IMG/VR virus record: IMGVR_UViG_3300034196_000042
Span: 1 to 23,710 of that record
DNA from: a virus
DNA: 23,710 nt
Reading direction: 5' to 3' (one strand)
The notes below the pieces were generated by a model that was not told the DNA's origin, searched no databases, and was given only the letters and a program-made list of their open reading frames with translations. Numbering within the stretch: the first letter of the stretch is position 1; each line of letters begins with the position of its first letter. Both the position numbers and the translations under genes were made by a program. Below are positions 1 through 7,019 of this stretch, piece by piece.

Positions 1-302
1 ACGCAGGTATTCGGTGTAGCGAACTGCTCGTGGATCTGGCGGATGAAATCCGCCTCGCACAGTCCGTCTTTCATCGCCTTTTGCGGCGTGATGCCGGTGA
101 TGAGGCAGGCCTCCGGCTCCGGCAGGTAGTCCGCCGGCGGCTTGCAATAGATCACCAGCGGCTCGCCGATGAGGTTGAAATCCGCGTCGGTGCGAATACC
201 CGCAAACTGCGACGGCCTGTCCTTCGCCGGACTGATCCCGAAGGTCTCGTAATCGTGGAAGTAGAAGGTTTGCTGTGTGGCTTGGTTCTTTGATGTGCTC
301 AT
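1..302 (-). CDS. sbcB: Exonuclease I, N-terminal part (host gene, cut by window edge)
   Basis: The minus strand reads MSTSKNQATQQTFYFHDYE and continues as a close match to the exonuclease I N-terminus: an FxFHDYETFG block carrying the first DEDD-family acidic residues (D18, E20), then an FAGIRTD block, then a GEP-YCKP block and an LITGITPQKA block. Exonuclease I degrades single-stranded DNA 3' to 5' and acts in mismatch repair and suppression of recombination. Only about 100 of roughly 475 residues are present; the rest lies left of the window, so this is truncation by the edge and not a broken gene. It is the only clearly chromosomal gene here and marks the host side of the prophage boundary. 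The start is the ATG at 300-302. The identification is from recalled family sequence and is strong. Confidence 0.93.
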   Translation of the reverse strand, partial: MSTSKNQATQQTFYFHDYETFGISPAKDRPSQFAGIRTDADFNLIGEPLVIYCKPPADYLPEPEACLITGITPQKAMKDGLCEADFIRQIHEQFATPNTC

Positions 303-485
303 TTGTTCTTTATATATCGCCTAGGCGTTTGATTTTATGGTTCTTTATGATGTGTTCAGTCATATCTGAGCACTCAGTAATTCTTTCATTGTTCACCGCC
401 GTCTAGCCTCGTTCACTAGGCAATTAGTACAACTCAAAGTACAAAACATGATATTTTGTTAGTACAAAATTTTATTGGGTGAGCT
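303..485. other. Non-coding spacer between sbcB and integrase; probable attachment and arm-site region
   Basis: This 183-base AT-rich stretch holds no convincing gene. It should contain the sbcB promoter, the integrase promoter and the left prophage attachment site, but I cannot place the core because the right end of the prophage is outside the window. Visible structures are a perfect 10-bp palindrome CGCCTAGGCG at 318-327, a related CTAGGC at 416-421, and an imperfect repeat (338-358) of the sbcB start-codon region (283-301). Three AGTACAA repeats near the integrase start are listed separately. No tRNA or tmRNA end is recognisable, although integrases of this type often target such genes. 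Confidence 0.55.
426..469 (+). repeat. Three AGTACAA direct repeats upstream of int
   Basis: AGTACAA occurs at 426-432, 438-444 and 461-467. The second and third extend to AGTACAAAA, and the first and third share TTAGTACAA. Repeat starts are 12 and 23 bases apart. The block lies 16-60 bases before the integrase ATG in an AT-rich setting. Direct repeats here are typical of integrase arm-type or excisionase sites in temperate phages, so that is the likely role, or else an operator for the integrase promoter. The role is inferred from position only. Confidence 0.5.
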
Positions 486-1673
486 ATGGCAATTACAGAC
501 AGCTGGCTGCGAGGCGTCAATGGTAAACCATACTCCGGTCAGAGCGAAGTCACTGACGGTGATGGGCTTGGGGTGAGGGTGTCGCCAAAGGGGTTGATCA
601 CCTTTCAGGTGCGCCATATGCGTGATGGAAAACAGGTGAGGACAACGATCGGGCGCTACCCTGCCATAACTCTCAGGGATGCCAGGATTAAAGCCTCAGA
701 GCTCAAGGCTGGCCCTGCGCAAAGTGTCGATGCCGGGGATGAACCAACGCCAGTGCAACTGCTCGATGAGTGGTTTGAGAAGTACGTGATACGGGAGTGT
801 CGAGAGAGCACCCAGAAAAACTATCGGTATACCTTCTCGTCGGTGAAGAACCGCCTGCCAGACAGACCACTCAACCAGATCACCATGGATATGTGGCTTA
901 CCTACTTCGATGCCATCAGTGAACGGGCACCAGGTGTTACCCGCTCGGTGATCACCGCGCTCAAGGCCTGTTTCAACTGGCATATTCGCCGCGGCTCAAT
1001 CCAACCACCTTGCATGATGAGTCTACGGGCCCGTGATGTGGGTGCCATGCCAAAAACCGGTAGCAGGGTGCTGACGGTGCTTGAGGTGGTCAAGATATGG
1101 CGAGCCGTTGAAGCGTGCCGTGCCGGTACCGCCAACAAGGTGATCCATCTGCTCTGCCTGGTCTATGGTTGCCGCCTATCGGAGGCGAGAACCATCAAGC
1201 GCAGCGATCTTGATTTTGACTCCATGGTATGGACTGTGCCGGCTGAGGTCAGCAAGACGGGGCGTGAAATTCGCAGGCCGATCACCACCATTGGCCGCCA
1301 GTTGTTCGAGCGAGCTGGTATGGCATCGGTTGATCCTGAGTATCTGTTCCCAGGGCAATCTGGTGGGGTTGTCGAGATCCACTCATGTAACCGACTGGTT
1401 AGCCGGCTGCGCAGCAACTTGGGGATCCCGCATTGGCGTATTCATGATGCCAGGCGCACCCTATCAACAAGGCTATCCGAACTCGGCGTATCACCGCATA
1501 TCACTGAGACGATGCTGGGTCACGCGCTGCTAGGCGTGATGGCGGTGTACAACAAACATGACTGGCTGGAGGACCAACGAGCAGCATATGAGCTATGGTG
1601 GTCGGTCCTCCAGCGCGAGTTAGGAGTGGGTGGCAGCCCGGTTGTGGCTATCAATCCACGCCATGACGTGTGA
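486..1673 (+). CDS. int: Prophage tyrosine integrase with DUF4102-type N-terminus
   Basis: A 395-aa site-specific recombinase that integrates and excises the prophage. Residues 1-75 resemble the DUF4102/arm-binding domain of P4-like integrases (DGDGLGVRVSPKG, then a GRYPAITLRDAR block). Residues 88-180 form the SAM-like core-binding domain, and 195-375 the catalytic domain. The active-site set is visible: R230 in YGCRLSEA, K257 in SKTGR, H320 and R323 in HDARR, H346 in LGHALLG and nucleophile Y355. Nothing is missing, so the enzyme should be active. It points away from sbcB into the prophage, as expected at an attachment end. Its last 54 bases overlap the convergent AlpA-like gene. The ATG at 486 begins a natural N-terminus; AGTACAA repeats lie just upstream. 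Confidence 0.95.
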   Translation: MAITDSWLRGVNGKPYSGQSEVTDGDGLGVRVSPKGLITFQVRHMRDGKQVRTTIGRYPAITLRDARIKASELKAGPAQSVDAGDEPTPVQLLDEWFEKYVIRECRESTQKNYRYTFSSVKNRLPDRPLNQITMDMWLTYFDAISERAPGVTRSVITALKACFNWHIRRGSIQPPCMMSLRARDVGAMPKTGSRVLTVLEVVKIWRAVEACRAGTANKVIHLLCLVYGCRLSEARTIKRSDLDFDSMVWTVPAEVSKTGREIRRPITTIGRQLFERAGMASVDPEYLFPGQSGGVVEIHSCNRLVSRLRSNLGIPHWRIHDARRTLSTRLSELGVSPHITETMLGHALLGVMAVYNKHDWLEDQRAAYELWWSVLQRELGVGGSPVVAINPRHDV

Positions 1674-1814
1674 CTTGATCCAGCGCAGCGGCTGGTGGTC
1701 GATCGGCTTGGGAAATGTGGCGTCTTTATTGCGCAGGTGATAAAGCGCGGTGCGTCCCTTGCCAAGCATCACAAGCAGCTCTTTCTGTTCAATTTTCTCG
1801 ATTGGCTCAATCAT
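1620..1814 (-). CDS. AlpA/MerR-like helix-turn-helix regulator, excisionase-type
   Basis: A 64-aa protein with the AlpA-family pattern: a recognition helix with GKGRTALYHLRNKDATFPKPI, then the beta-wing ending PLRWIKSHVMAWIDSHNR. AlpA proteins are small DNA-binding regulators next to integrases, and several act as excisionases or activators of int. This is the last gene of the left operon, so it would be made when the early-left promoter is derepressed, which suits an excision role. Two ATGs are adjacent (1817 and 1814). The AGGAGG sits one base from the first and four from the second, so I favour 1814. It follows ssb by a few bases and its 3' end overlaps the 3' end of int on the opposite strand. 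Excisionase function is inferred from context. Confidence 0.75.
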   Translation of the reverse strand: MIEPIEKIEQKELLVMLGKGRTALYHLRNKDATFPKPIDHQPLRWIKSHVMAWIDSHNRAATHS

Positions 1815-1822
1815 CATGCCTC

Positions 1823-2299
1823 CTAGAACGGCAAATCGTCGTAATCGATGGGGGGCTCGTTGTAAACGGGCGGAGCCGGCTGTTGTGACTGGCGGCCATA
1901 TCCGCCCTGTGGCTGTGATGCTGGTGGTTGTTGCGGCTGGCCCTGCTGCGGTTTGCCACCCAACATCTGCAGCACACCGGTGAAGCTATCGACCAGCACC
2001 TCTGTGGTGTAGCGGTCGCTGCCGTCCTGCGCCTGCCATTTGCGGGTCTGCAGCTTGCCTTCGACGTAGACCTGCGATCCCTTCTTGAGGTGCTGGCCTG
2101 CCACCTCGGCCAGCTTGCCCATGAACACTACGCGGTGCCACTCGGTGCGCTCTTTCTGCTCGCCGGTCTGCTTATCTCGCCATGATTCGGAGGTTGCCAG
2201 GGCGATGGAGGTCACCGCGCCGCCGCCCTGGGTGTAGCGCACTTCCGGATCCTGCCCCAGATTTCCGATCAGGATGACCTTGTTGATGCCGCGTTTCAT
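1823..2299 (-). CDS. ssb: Single-stranded DNA-binding protein
   Basis: A 158-aa SSB. The OB fold is at residues 1-110, beginning [21 protein letters not shown], with the TEWHRVV and [11 protein letters not shown] blocks typical of the family. A Gln/Pro/Gly-rich linker follows (about 115-148), and the acidic tip is DYDDLPF, a slight variant of the canonical DDIPF that recruits partner proteins. It should form tetramers that coat single strands during phage replication and recombination. It overlaps the preceding 87-aa gene by ATGA, and an AAGGA motif lies about eight bases upstream of the ATG. The length is slightly shorter than the bacterial protein (about 178 aa), as is common for phage copies. 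Confidence 0.95.
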   Translation of the reverse strand: MKRGINKVILIGNLGQDPEVRYTQGGGAVTSIALATSESWRDKQTGEQKERTEWHRVVFMGKLAEVAGQHLKKGSQVYVEGKLQTRKWQAQDGSDRYTTEVLVDSFTGVLQMLGGKPQQGQPQQPPASQPQGGYGRQSQQPAPPVYNEPPIDYDDLPF

Positions 2300-2559
2300 T
2301 CTGTGATCCTTTTGAATTTAACAACCATGTTGTCGTCGCCATCCACGTCAACAAGTACCTCATAGGTTGGCAGCTTTTCGCCAAGGCCAACCTCATCAAA
2401 TGCCGGGTGCTCGGCTTTATAGGTGGCGGTGTCGCGGTAGATGTTGTGCTCGATATCCAGTACGACCATATCTTTCTGGATAGCCCGCATCAGCTCATAG
2501 TCGTGGTTTCTGAAGCGGTTGCCCTGCACTGCAAATTTTCCGAGTCGTATTTTCATCAT
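2296..2559 (-). CDS. Hypothetical phage protein, 87 aa
   Basis: I do not recognise this family. The product begins [20 protein letters not shown] and is a small, acidic-to-neutral, mixed alpha/beta-looking protein without membrane segments or cysteines. It ends in a strand-rich, Asp-rich stretch ([19 protein letters not shown]). The reading frame stays open 18 bases further upstream, but a perfect AGGAGG seven bases before the ATG at 2557-2559 fixes the start there. It sits between the Cys-motif gene and ssb, overlapping ssb by four bases, so it is translated as part of the left operon. Being co-translated with ssb hints at DNA metabolism, but nothing in the sequence shows that directly. Confidence 0.7.
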   Translation of the reverse strand: MMKIRLGKFAVQGNRFRNHDYELMRAIQKDMVVLDIEHNIYRDTATYKAEHPAFDEVGLGEKLPTYEVLVDVDGDDNMVVKFKRITE

Positions 2560-2561
2560 GG

Positions 2562-3113
2562 TTAAACCTCCTTCCACTTGATGTCCTCGGCTCGGCCCTT
2601 AACCCATAGGCTTTCAGGGGCCTGCTCTTCGCTCTTTACCACCCCAGAGTGCAAGGGGCACTCCAGCGGAACCCGCCAGAAAACAACCTCCCCGGTGGTG
2701 TAGTTCAGCGAGTGAGGTACTACCGCTCCAGTCTCCTTACAACCGATACACCAAAACATCCCCGAACCGGCCCGCTCCAAACTGGCACACCCGGCACAGG
2801 TGTACCTGTCACTGGCAACGTCCACCGGGTATTTAGCCTCGTAGGCATCCTCTCCATATGCTTCCCATGAGTACGTCACCGGGAAAGCCCCCCGAGAGCC
2901 TTCCTCTACGAAGTGGTAAAGGCAGGTGCATTCACCGGTTGAATCCGGCGTGACCTTCGCCCAGCGATGTTCAGGGACGCCCAAGGGCCACTCATAACCC
3001 TCTGCCCGAACCGCCTTCATAAAGGCGTGAATATCGTGATGGCCGCGAGACATGACGATGTATTCATCCCCGCCAACGTTCTGGATATCGAGTGGGTATA
3101 CCTTTTTGCTCAT
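2562..3113 (-). CDS. Hypothetical phage protein with a possible zinc-binding Cys cluster, 183 aa
   Basis: No family recognised. The N-terminal third (residues 1-65) starts MSKKVYPLDIQNVGGDEYIV and includes HHDIHAFMKAVRAEGYEWP, a compact mixed fold. The middle carries CTCLYHF. Residues about 105-125 hold CAGC, an 11-residue gap, then CIGC, a spacing suited to a zinc ribbon. A later C-x-L-H pair lies near residue 155. A structural zinc site and nucleic-acid or protein binding are plausible but not shown. The ATG at 3111-3113 has GAGGA about eight bases upstream. The next gene downstream starts two bases after the stop, with its AGGAGG inside this gene's last codons, indicating coupled translation. 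Confidence 0.7.
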   Translation of the reverse strand: MSKKVYPLDIQNVGGDEYIVMSRGHHDIHAFMKAVRAEGYEWPLGVPEHRWAKVTPDSTGECTCLYHFVEEGSRGAFPVTYSWEAYGEDAYEAKYPVDVASDRYTCAGCASLERAGSGMFWCIGCKETGAVVPHSLNYTTGEVVFWRVPLECPLHSGVVKSEEQAPESLWVKGRAEDIKWKEV

Positions 3114-3126
3114 AGTCTGATTTCCT

Positions 3127-3543
3127 CTAACTCTGTTGGTTGCTGGTGAGCACAGCCCATGTGTAGCCGCGGTGGTGCTTCTGCTCGCCGCGCAGGCAGC
3201 GGGTGATCATCTCCCTGTCGAACCCACCGAGCTGGTGTGCCTTCTGGATGCTATCGAACTGGACGGTTTTCCCGTTGCGATAGATGCCGATCACCGGCTT
3301 GCAATCCCACTGTGACGGGCTGACCTGATCCACATAGAGACGGCGGCCTGCCACAGATGCCCCGAGCGAGTTGCAAATCTGGCATTTCTCAACCCGGGTA
3401 TCGAATCGCGGTTCGCGGTGAATGGCCGCGATGATCATGCTGGCCCGCGAGGTGCTGACGTTGAACTCGGCCGCCACGTCAGCGCTGACGGCCCCCTTCG
3501 CTCTGGTGTGAACCCACTCGGCCACGTCTTGAACGATGCTCAT
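3127..3543 (-). CDS. HTH protein with a C-terminal NUMOD1-like DNA-binding module
   Basis: A 138-aa protein. Residues 1-45 look like a winged helix (VAEWVHTRAKGAVSADVAAEFNVSTSRASMIIAAIHREPRF). A CxxC at about 54-57 may bind metal. Residues 82-132 (PVIGIYRNGKTVQFDSIQ then a GGFDREMITRCLRGEQKHHRGYTWAVL stretch) match the pattern of NUMOD1 (a DNA-binding module usually attached to homing endonucleases): an aromatic strand, an 'FDSI-A' helix, an 'I-RCL-G' helix and a 'GYTW' end. There is no HNH or GIY-YIG nuclease domain, so it is a stand-alone DNA binder or a remnant of a mobile intron-type nuclease. Its start overlaps the preceding stop as ATGA. Confidence 0.72.
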   Translation of the reverse strand: MSIVQDVAEWVHTRAKGAVSADVAAEFNVSTSRASMIIAAIHREPRFDTRVEKCQICNSLGASVAGRRLYVDQVSPSQWDCKPVIGIYRNGKTVQFDSIQKAHQLGGFDREMITRCLRGEQKHHRGYTWAVLTSNQQS

Positions 3544-4457
3544 GCGGCACCACCAATAGGGCCGTAAAGCCCTTCTTCTGGGTATTCCGCGAGGTATGCG
3601 TACACTCCAGATGGCATTTCTTCGCCATCCGTGGATGTAAATGCTTCGCGATTGAGCAGGACAATCTCAGTCTCCTGCTGCTCAATGTCTGTTTCGTGGT
3701 CTGGGCAGATGAAATCAACCAGCTCCAAAAGCCCCTTTCCGCTTATTGTGACAGTGCGCTTTTCACCGATCACTGGAGCAGGCAGCTTCCCGGCCAGCAC
3801 AGCAGGATCCGCCCCGCGCTGATGGAGCATCATGGCAAGGTTGCCGATGTCCTCGAAGTTGCCGGTGTTTCCCTTGCCGATGTGGTCCACCAGCAGCTCT
3901 GCCAGGAACTCGACGGAGCAGGCGTCGGGGTCGTCCCAGCCGCCGCGACCTTTTGCTCTGGCAGCTGCCAGTTTTGCCTTCATGGCTACGGCGAAGCGGT
4001 CAACGGCTGCATCGTCCGGGTGCTGGGTCGGCAGCTTGCCGGCCAGAGCATCAGCGACGTGCTCGGTCAGAGCAATCAACTTTCCGGCTTCTTCACCGCT
4101 CAATATGCTGTCTGGGCTTTCGAGGTGGAAATACACACTATCGTTCGCCTCCAGCAGCAACCCTGCCATCACCCCGCACTGGCGGGTGACATCAGAGAGC
4201 TGTGCGGCCAGATCCATCTCGTGCTCGTGGTGGTTAACCAGGCCCAGCACCACATACCCCGGCTTCTGCTCGAAGTCGGTGATGTAGCTGACCACCTTCT
4301 CTACGAAATCACCGGTGAACTCGCCATCCCACGCCTTGAGCCGCAGGGTGTCACCAACCTGGAAGTTTCGATCGGCGTTATTGCGGATCTCGAAGGTCTT
4401 CTCGCCGAAGTTGATGGCGGCGAGGTATTCAGGTTTTATCTTGAGTTCGTGTTTCAT
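3540..4457 (-). CDS. DUF3850 (PUA/ASCH-like) protein fused to a phage Ead-type C-terminal module
   Basis: A 305-aa protein of two parts. Residues 1-75 (HELKIKPEYLAAINFGEKT, then FEIRNNADRNFQVGDTLRL and a GYVVLGL end) are a DUF3850 domain, a PUA/ASCH-like fold associated with RNA or modified-base recognition. After a linker that includes a LAAQL...GVMAGLL helix, residues about 150-215 carry AMKAKLAAARAKGRGGWDD, then CSVEFLAELLVDHIGKG and NLAMMLHQRG, a module widely shared among small early phage proteins of unknown function. The frame allows a start at 4463, but AAGGGG is better spaced for the ATG at 4455-4457, which also gives the expected MKHELKI terminus. The stop overlaps the next gene's ATG. 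Confidence 0.8.
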   Translation of the reverse strand: MKHELKIKPEYLAAINFGEKTFEIRNNADRNFQVGDTLRLKAWDGEFTGDFVEKVVSYITDFEQKPGYVVLGLVNHHEHEMDLAAQLSDVTRQCGVMAGLLLEANDSVYFHLESPDSILSGEEAGKLIALTEHVADALAGKLPTQHPDDAAVDRFAVAMKAKLAAARAKGRGGWDDPDACSVEFLAELLVDHIGKGNTGNFEDIGNLAMMLHQRGADPAVLAGKLPAPVIGEKRTVTISGKGLLELVDFICPDHETDIEQQETEIVLLNREAFTSTDGEEMPSGVYAYLAEYPEEGLYGPIGGAA

Positions 4458-4467
4458 CGCCATCCCC

Positions 4468-4548
4468 TTAAATCAGTGCCAGCGCCACCAAGGCGGCCAG
4501 TGTGTTGAGTGCCAGAATGGTGAGTCCGGCGGCTTGTTGTTTGGTCAT
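4468..4548 (-). CDS. Very small single-span membrane peptide, 26 aa
   Basis: The peptide is MTKQQAAGLTILALNTLAAL followed by VALALI. Apart from the first seven residues it is one hydrophobic segment long enough to cross a membrane. Its ATG overlaps the TGA of the upstream gene as ATGA, the same coupling used throughout this operon. Its stop lies just before the AAGGGG that serves the DUF3850 gene. This placement, filling exactly the gap between two genes, makes it more than a chance frame. The function is unknown; small membrane peptides in early phage operons can act in host takeover or exclusion. Confidence 0.6.
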   Translation of the reverse strand: MTKQQAAGLTILALNTLAALVALALI

Positions 4549-4781
4549 AGCTTCCATCCGTCCTGGTCGAGAGTGGGTGCAATGGTCACCATGTCTTGCC
4601 ACACCTTGGCGACTTGCTCATCGCACAGGGCAGGGGCGTTATCGTCTGCATGCTGGCCGACGGAGATCATGGTTGGCGTGGCCTGTCTCGGTACCAGCAC
4701 CCAGCCTTCCGGCAGTTCAATCTCGAGCGTTTCGGCGTAGAACAGGCGCATGCGCATTGCCGGTGTGAGTTGGATTTTCAT
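4545..4781 (-). CDS. Small early phage protein with a 'LVPRQATPTMI' motif, 78 aa
   Basis: The protein begins MKIQLTPAMRMRLFYAETLE and continues with LPEGWVLVPRQATPTMISVGQ. The 'GWVLVP--PT-EMI-AG' pattern recurs at the ends of many lambdoid Ea22/Ead-like and DUF551-type early proteins, usually with no known function. No membrane segment, cysteine cluster or catalytic motif is visible. GGGGAGG precedes the ATG by a few bases within the last codons of the methyltransferase gene, and the two genes overlap as ATGA. It is translated between the methyltransferase and the 26-aa peptide. Confidence 0.75.
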   Translation of the reverse strand: MKIQLTPAMRMRLFYAETLEIELPEGWVLVPRQATPTMISVGQHADDNAPALCDEQVAKVWQDMVTIAPTLDQDGWKL

Positions 4782-5620
4782 GCCGCCTCCCCGTTGTCGA
4801 TGCTCAGCTGCAGCTGTTCTTCATCCGGATGCAGCAGGCGGCTGGCCATATCAGAGGCGCAGGCCAGGGTGGTAGCGTCATCGCTACCGCTGTCGATGAT
4901 GTCGCGCACGTAACCGGCCAGCAGGTTGGTGTTGCTCGGTGTGAGCAGTTCAACCTCATCGACCTGGTACATCACCGCTTTGACGGCAGGGAAGTTGCGC
5001 CAGTCTGCCAGTGGCTCGATATCGGCCAGTGGGTTAACCGGTGCGCTGGTGGCCTCCGCTGCAGGCGCTTCATTGCCCCAGCAGTCCCAACCGGCGGCGG
5101 ATTCACGGGCGAACAGCTCGATGCGTGGCACATCGCCGCACATCTTCTCGATGGCAACGCGAAACTCGTTCGGCTTCTGGCTGTGCTTGCCAACCTCTGC
5201 CTCGATGACGGCCCGCACGGCGCGATCCTTGATGAGCTTGCTCACCTTGCCGCGCACCCCAATCAGGGCTGACTCAGACCCCGCCCGGGTGGTGAACCCC
5301 ATGCCGAAGTGGGGGAGCCAGCGCTTGGTCATCTTGCGCCAGACAAAGCCGTTCATGTTGACCAGGCGAAAGCCCCACGCCTTGCACAGGTCGATGGCTT
5401 CTTGCGGCATGCTGCCGACCCACCACATCACCAGCAGGCAGTGATCGTCAGCGAGTTTGGCAACCGGCAGTGCGGCCATGTCGGCCAGGCTGGTGACGGT
5501 GTATTGCGCCTCGGCGGAGCTGGTCATGCTGCCGCCGGTGTTCTTGTTGTTGAACTGCCAAGCTGGATCGGCGTAGATGACGCGGTATTTGCGATCGGTG
5601 TTGAAGATGTCGATGTTCAT
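4778..5620 (-). CDS. MT-A70 family N6-adenine DNA methyltransferase
   Basis: A 280-aa protein. Residues 10-190 form an MT-A70-type methyltransferase: YRVIYADPAW with the catalytic D18-P19-A20-W21 (canonical DPPW), a CLLVMWW strand, a WGFRLVNMNGFVWRK segment, and HSQKPNEFRVAIEKMCGDVP leading to RIELFARE and GWDCWGNE. This family transfers methyl from S-adenosylmethionine to adenine N6; phage members usually modify DNA, which can block restriction. Residues about 195-280 are an extra C-terminal region rich in Ala and acidic residues, without a recognised fold. No restriction enzyme is adjacent, so it is an orphan. The start overlaps the upstream stop (ATGA) with AAGGTGG just before. The DNA target cannot be read from the sequence. 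Confidence 0.9.
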   Translation of the reverse strand: MNIDIFNTDRKYRVIYADPAWQFNNKNTGGSMTSSAEAQYTVTSLADMAALPVAKLADDHCLLVMWWVGSMPQEAIDLCKAWGFRLVNMNGFVWRKMTKRWLPHFGMGFTTRAGSESALIGVRGKVSKLIKDRAVRAVIEAEVGKHSQKPNEFRVAIEKMCGDVPRIELFARESAAGWDCWGNEAPAAEATSAPVNPLADIEPLADWRNFPAVKAVMYQVDEVELLTPSNTNLLAGYVRDIIDSGSDDATTLACASDMASRLLHPDEEQLQLSIDNGEAA

Positions 5621-6414
5621 GCCGCGCCACCTTTTGCTTTGCCGAGTGCGTCACGGGCCACACCTGCACGAGAACCTGCGTATGAGCGCATCTCAGCCTT
5701 GCTATCAAGTCCACTATCCTCACCAAATGAGCGAAGATTAATTGTTTCAAGTGATGTGGCTGCAGCATCAAGAGCAGCTATAAGCGCGGCGTTTTGTGCC
5801 TCCAGATCAGTTGCTCGAATAGTCATATCAGCCAGTTGCTTTACCTCATCGGTAAGCCCGATGCGGCCCAGCAGAATGGCCTCCTTGATGGCGTTGTACT
5901 CCCAGCAATAGGTCTGGGCATCGACATAGACTCGAATACCTTTGCGGTAGTCATGCCGCTTGCGCTCGATAAACGCCTCGGCTGCATCCTTGGTGAAGTG
6001 GCTGTTTACGTATTCCCACTCCTCTTCCCATCCAACAACGCGGTGATCATCAATGTCGTCGAGCTGATCCCACTGGTCGCTCTCATCAAGTTCAAGAAAG
6101 TCGCACTCATGCCAGTGCTGGGCAATTTTATTGAGCTGCGCCCGCTCATCGTCATCTAAATAATCCCAGTATTCCTGCGGGCTGAACCAGACGGAGTCAT
6201 CACAGATCACCGCCTGCTTGTCGGTGTAGTCGCGATCTATCCCGTAGACTATCTTGCGGGCCTCGACCTTGAAGATGGCATCAGCGGTGTGATGATTGCG
6301 CACCCCTTCTCCAACGCAGTCGTGGCGAAGTCTTGCCACGAAGTCAGACCATGATTCGGTGCTCAGCGGTGCTCCGTGAGCGAGTGATACCGGCTTATCT
6401 GATTGCTGGCTCAT
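5617..6414 (-). CDS. Hypothetical early phage protein with Ead-like C-terminus, 265 aa
   Basis: Function not recognised. The N-terminal 30 residues (APLSTESWSDFVARLRHDCVG) and a strongly acidic, tryptophan-rich middle (about 70-135, many Asp/Glu/Trp/Tyr) form the bulk. Residues about 190-265 (a DLEAQNAALIAALDAAATSL helix, then YAGSRAGVARDALGKAKGGAA) match the coiled, Ala-rich tail found on many Ea22/Ead-type early proteins. The acidic middle could mimic DNA or simply be surface; this cannot be decided here. GGAGG stands four bases before the ATG, and both ends are coupled to neighbours by ATGA overlaps. Confidence 0.75.
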   Translation of the reverse strand: MSQQSDKPVSLAHGAPLSTESWSDFVARLRHDCVGEGVRNHHTADAIFKVEARKIVYGIDRDYTDKQAVICDDSVWFSPQEYWDYLDDDERAQLNKIAQHWHECDFLELDESDQWDQLDDIDDHRVVGWEEEWEYVNSHFTKDAAEAFIERKRHDYRKGIRVYVDAQTYCWEYNAIKEAILLGRIGLTDEVKQLADMTIRATDLEAQNAALIAALDAAATSLETINLRSFGEDSGLDSKAEMRSYAGSRAGVARDALGKAKGGAA

Positions 6415-7019
6415 GCGACCTCCTTCTCGCTCGGCAGGCCGATAAGTGCGTTCAGGTCGGCGGTTTGCACTGCCGGCAGTTGCACCTTCTGGATCTCTTT
6501 CGGTAGAAGCTCAGCGGCTTCCGGCCACACCTTCAGCAGCTTGGTGTCTGAGTGGATATTGGTCAGTGCTGCCGTGACGCTCTTCTCAATGCTGGTTGAT
6601 CTCTTGTTCAAATCGATTCTGGCGTTATCAATTTCGTAAAACTCTTCCACGAGAGGGTTGTCAGCCAGCAGGGTATGGGAATGGATTGCAGGCTTTAAAA
6701 CTTGGACACCTTTGCCGCTGACGTGGCCATTGAAGTAGGCATAGGCAGTCACGCCAGCAACGTTCACATACATCTCCTTTCTGTGAACGATGCCAACGCC
6801 ACCACTTCTGAGCGCCTCCGGTATCGCTGCCACAGCTTCACGAACCTGCTTGGCAACTTCCTCAATCTTTCCAGCCAGTTCACTACCAAGAGCATCGACA
6901 CGGACGGCCTCTGCCCAAGCTTCCTGCCGCAGGCGCAGCGCCTCTTCCTCTGCTGGGATGCCAGCCTTGGCTATGGCAGCAGTAACGATCTGCTGTTTTA
7001 TTGCGTTGGTCAGTTTCAT
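6411..7019 (-). CDS. Nmad5-type putative nucleotide-modification-associated protein
   Basis: A 202-aa protein beginning MKLTNAIKQQIVTAAIAKAG, followed by an EEEALRLRQEAWAEAVRVDALG helix. It ends with LLKVWPEAAELLPKEIQKVQ and a LPAV...LNALIGLPSE tail. This start, the 'WPEA-ELLP' block and the terminal 'LN-LIGLP' are the marks I associate with nucleotide modification associated domain 5 (Nmad5), a phage family linked by gene context to DNA base modification. No catalytic residues are established for it, so its role may be structural or regulatory. AAGGAG precedes the ATG. It lies between the DUF4406 gene and an Ead-like gene, two genes from the methyltransferase. Confidence 0.78.
   Translation of the reverse strand: MKLTNAIKQQIVTAAIAKAGIPAEEEALRLRQEAWAEAVRVDALGSELAGKIEEVAKQVREAVAAIPEALRSGGVGIVHRKEMYVNVAGVTAYAYFNGHVSGKGVQVLKPAIHSHTLLADNPLVEEFYEIDNARIDLNKRSTSIEKSVTAALTNIHSDTKLLKVWPEAAELLPKEIQKVQLPAVQTADLNALIGLPSEKEVA

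Noticed and set aside
3696-4508. 270-codon plus-strand open frame over the DUF3850 gene
   Set aside because: Antisense shadow; the minus frame has recognisable domains and coupled neighbours.
4778-5620. A complete restriction-modification system around the MT-A70 methyltransferase
   Set aside because: No adjacent gene has restriction-endonuclease motifs; the GIY-YIG protein is in another operon with its own terminator.
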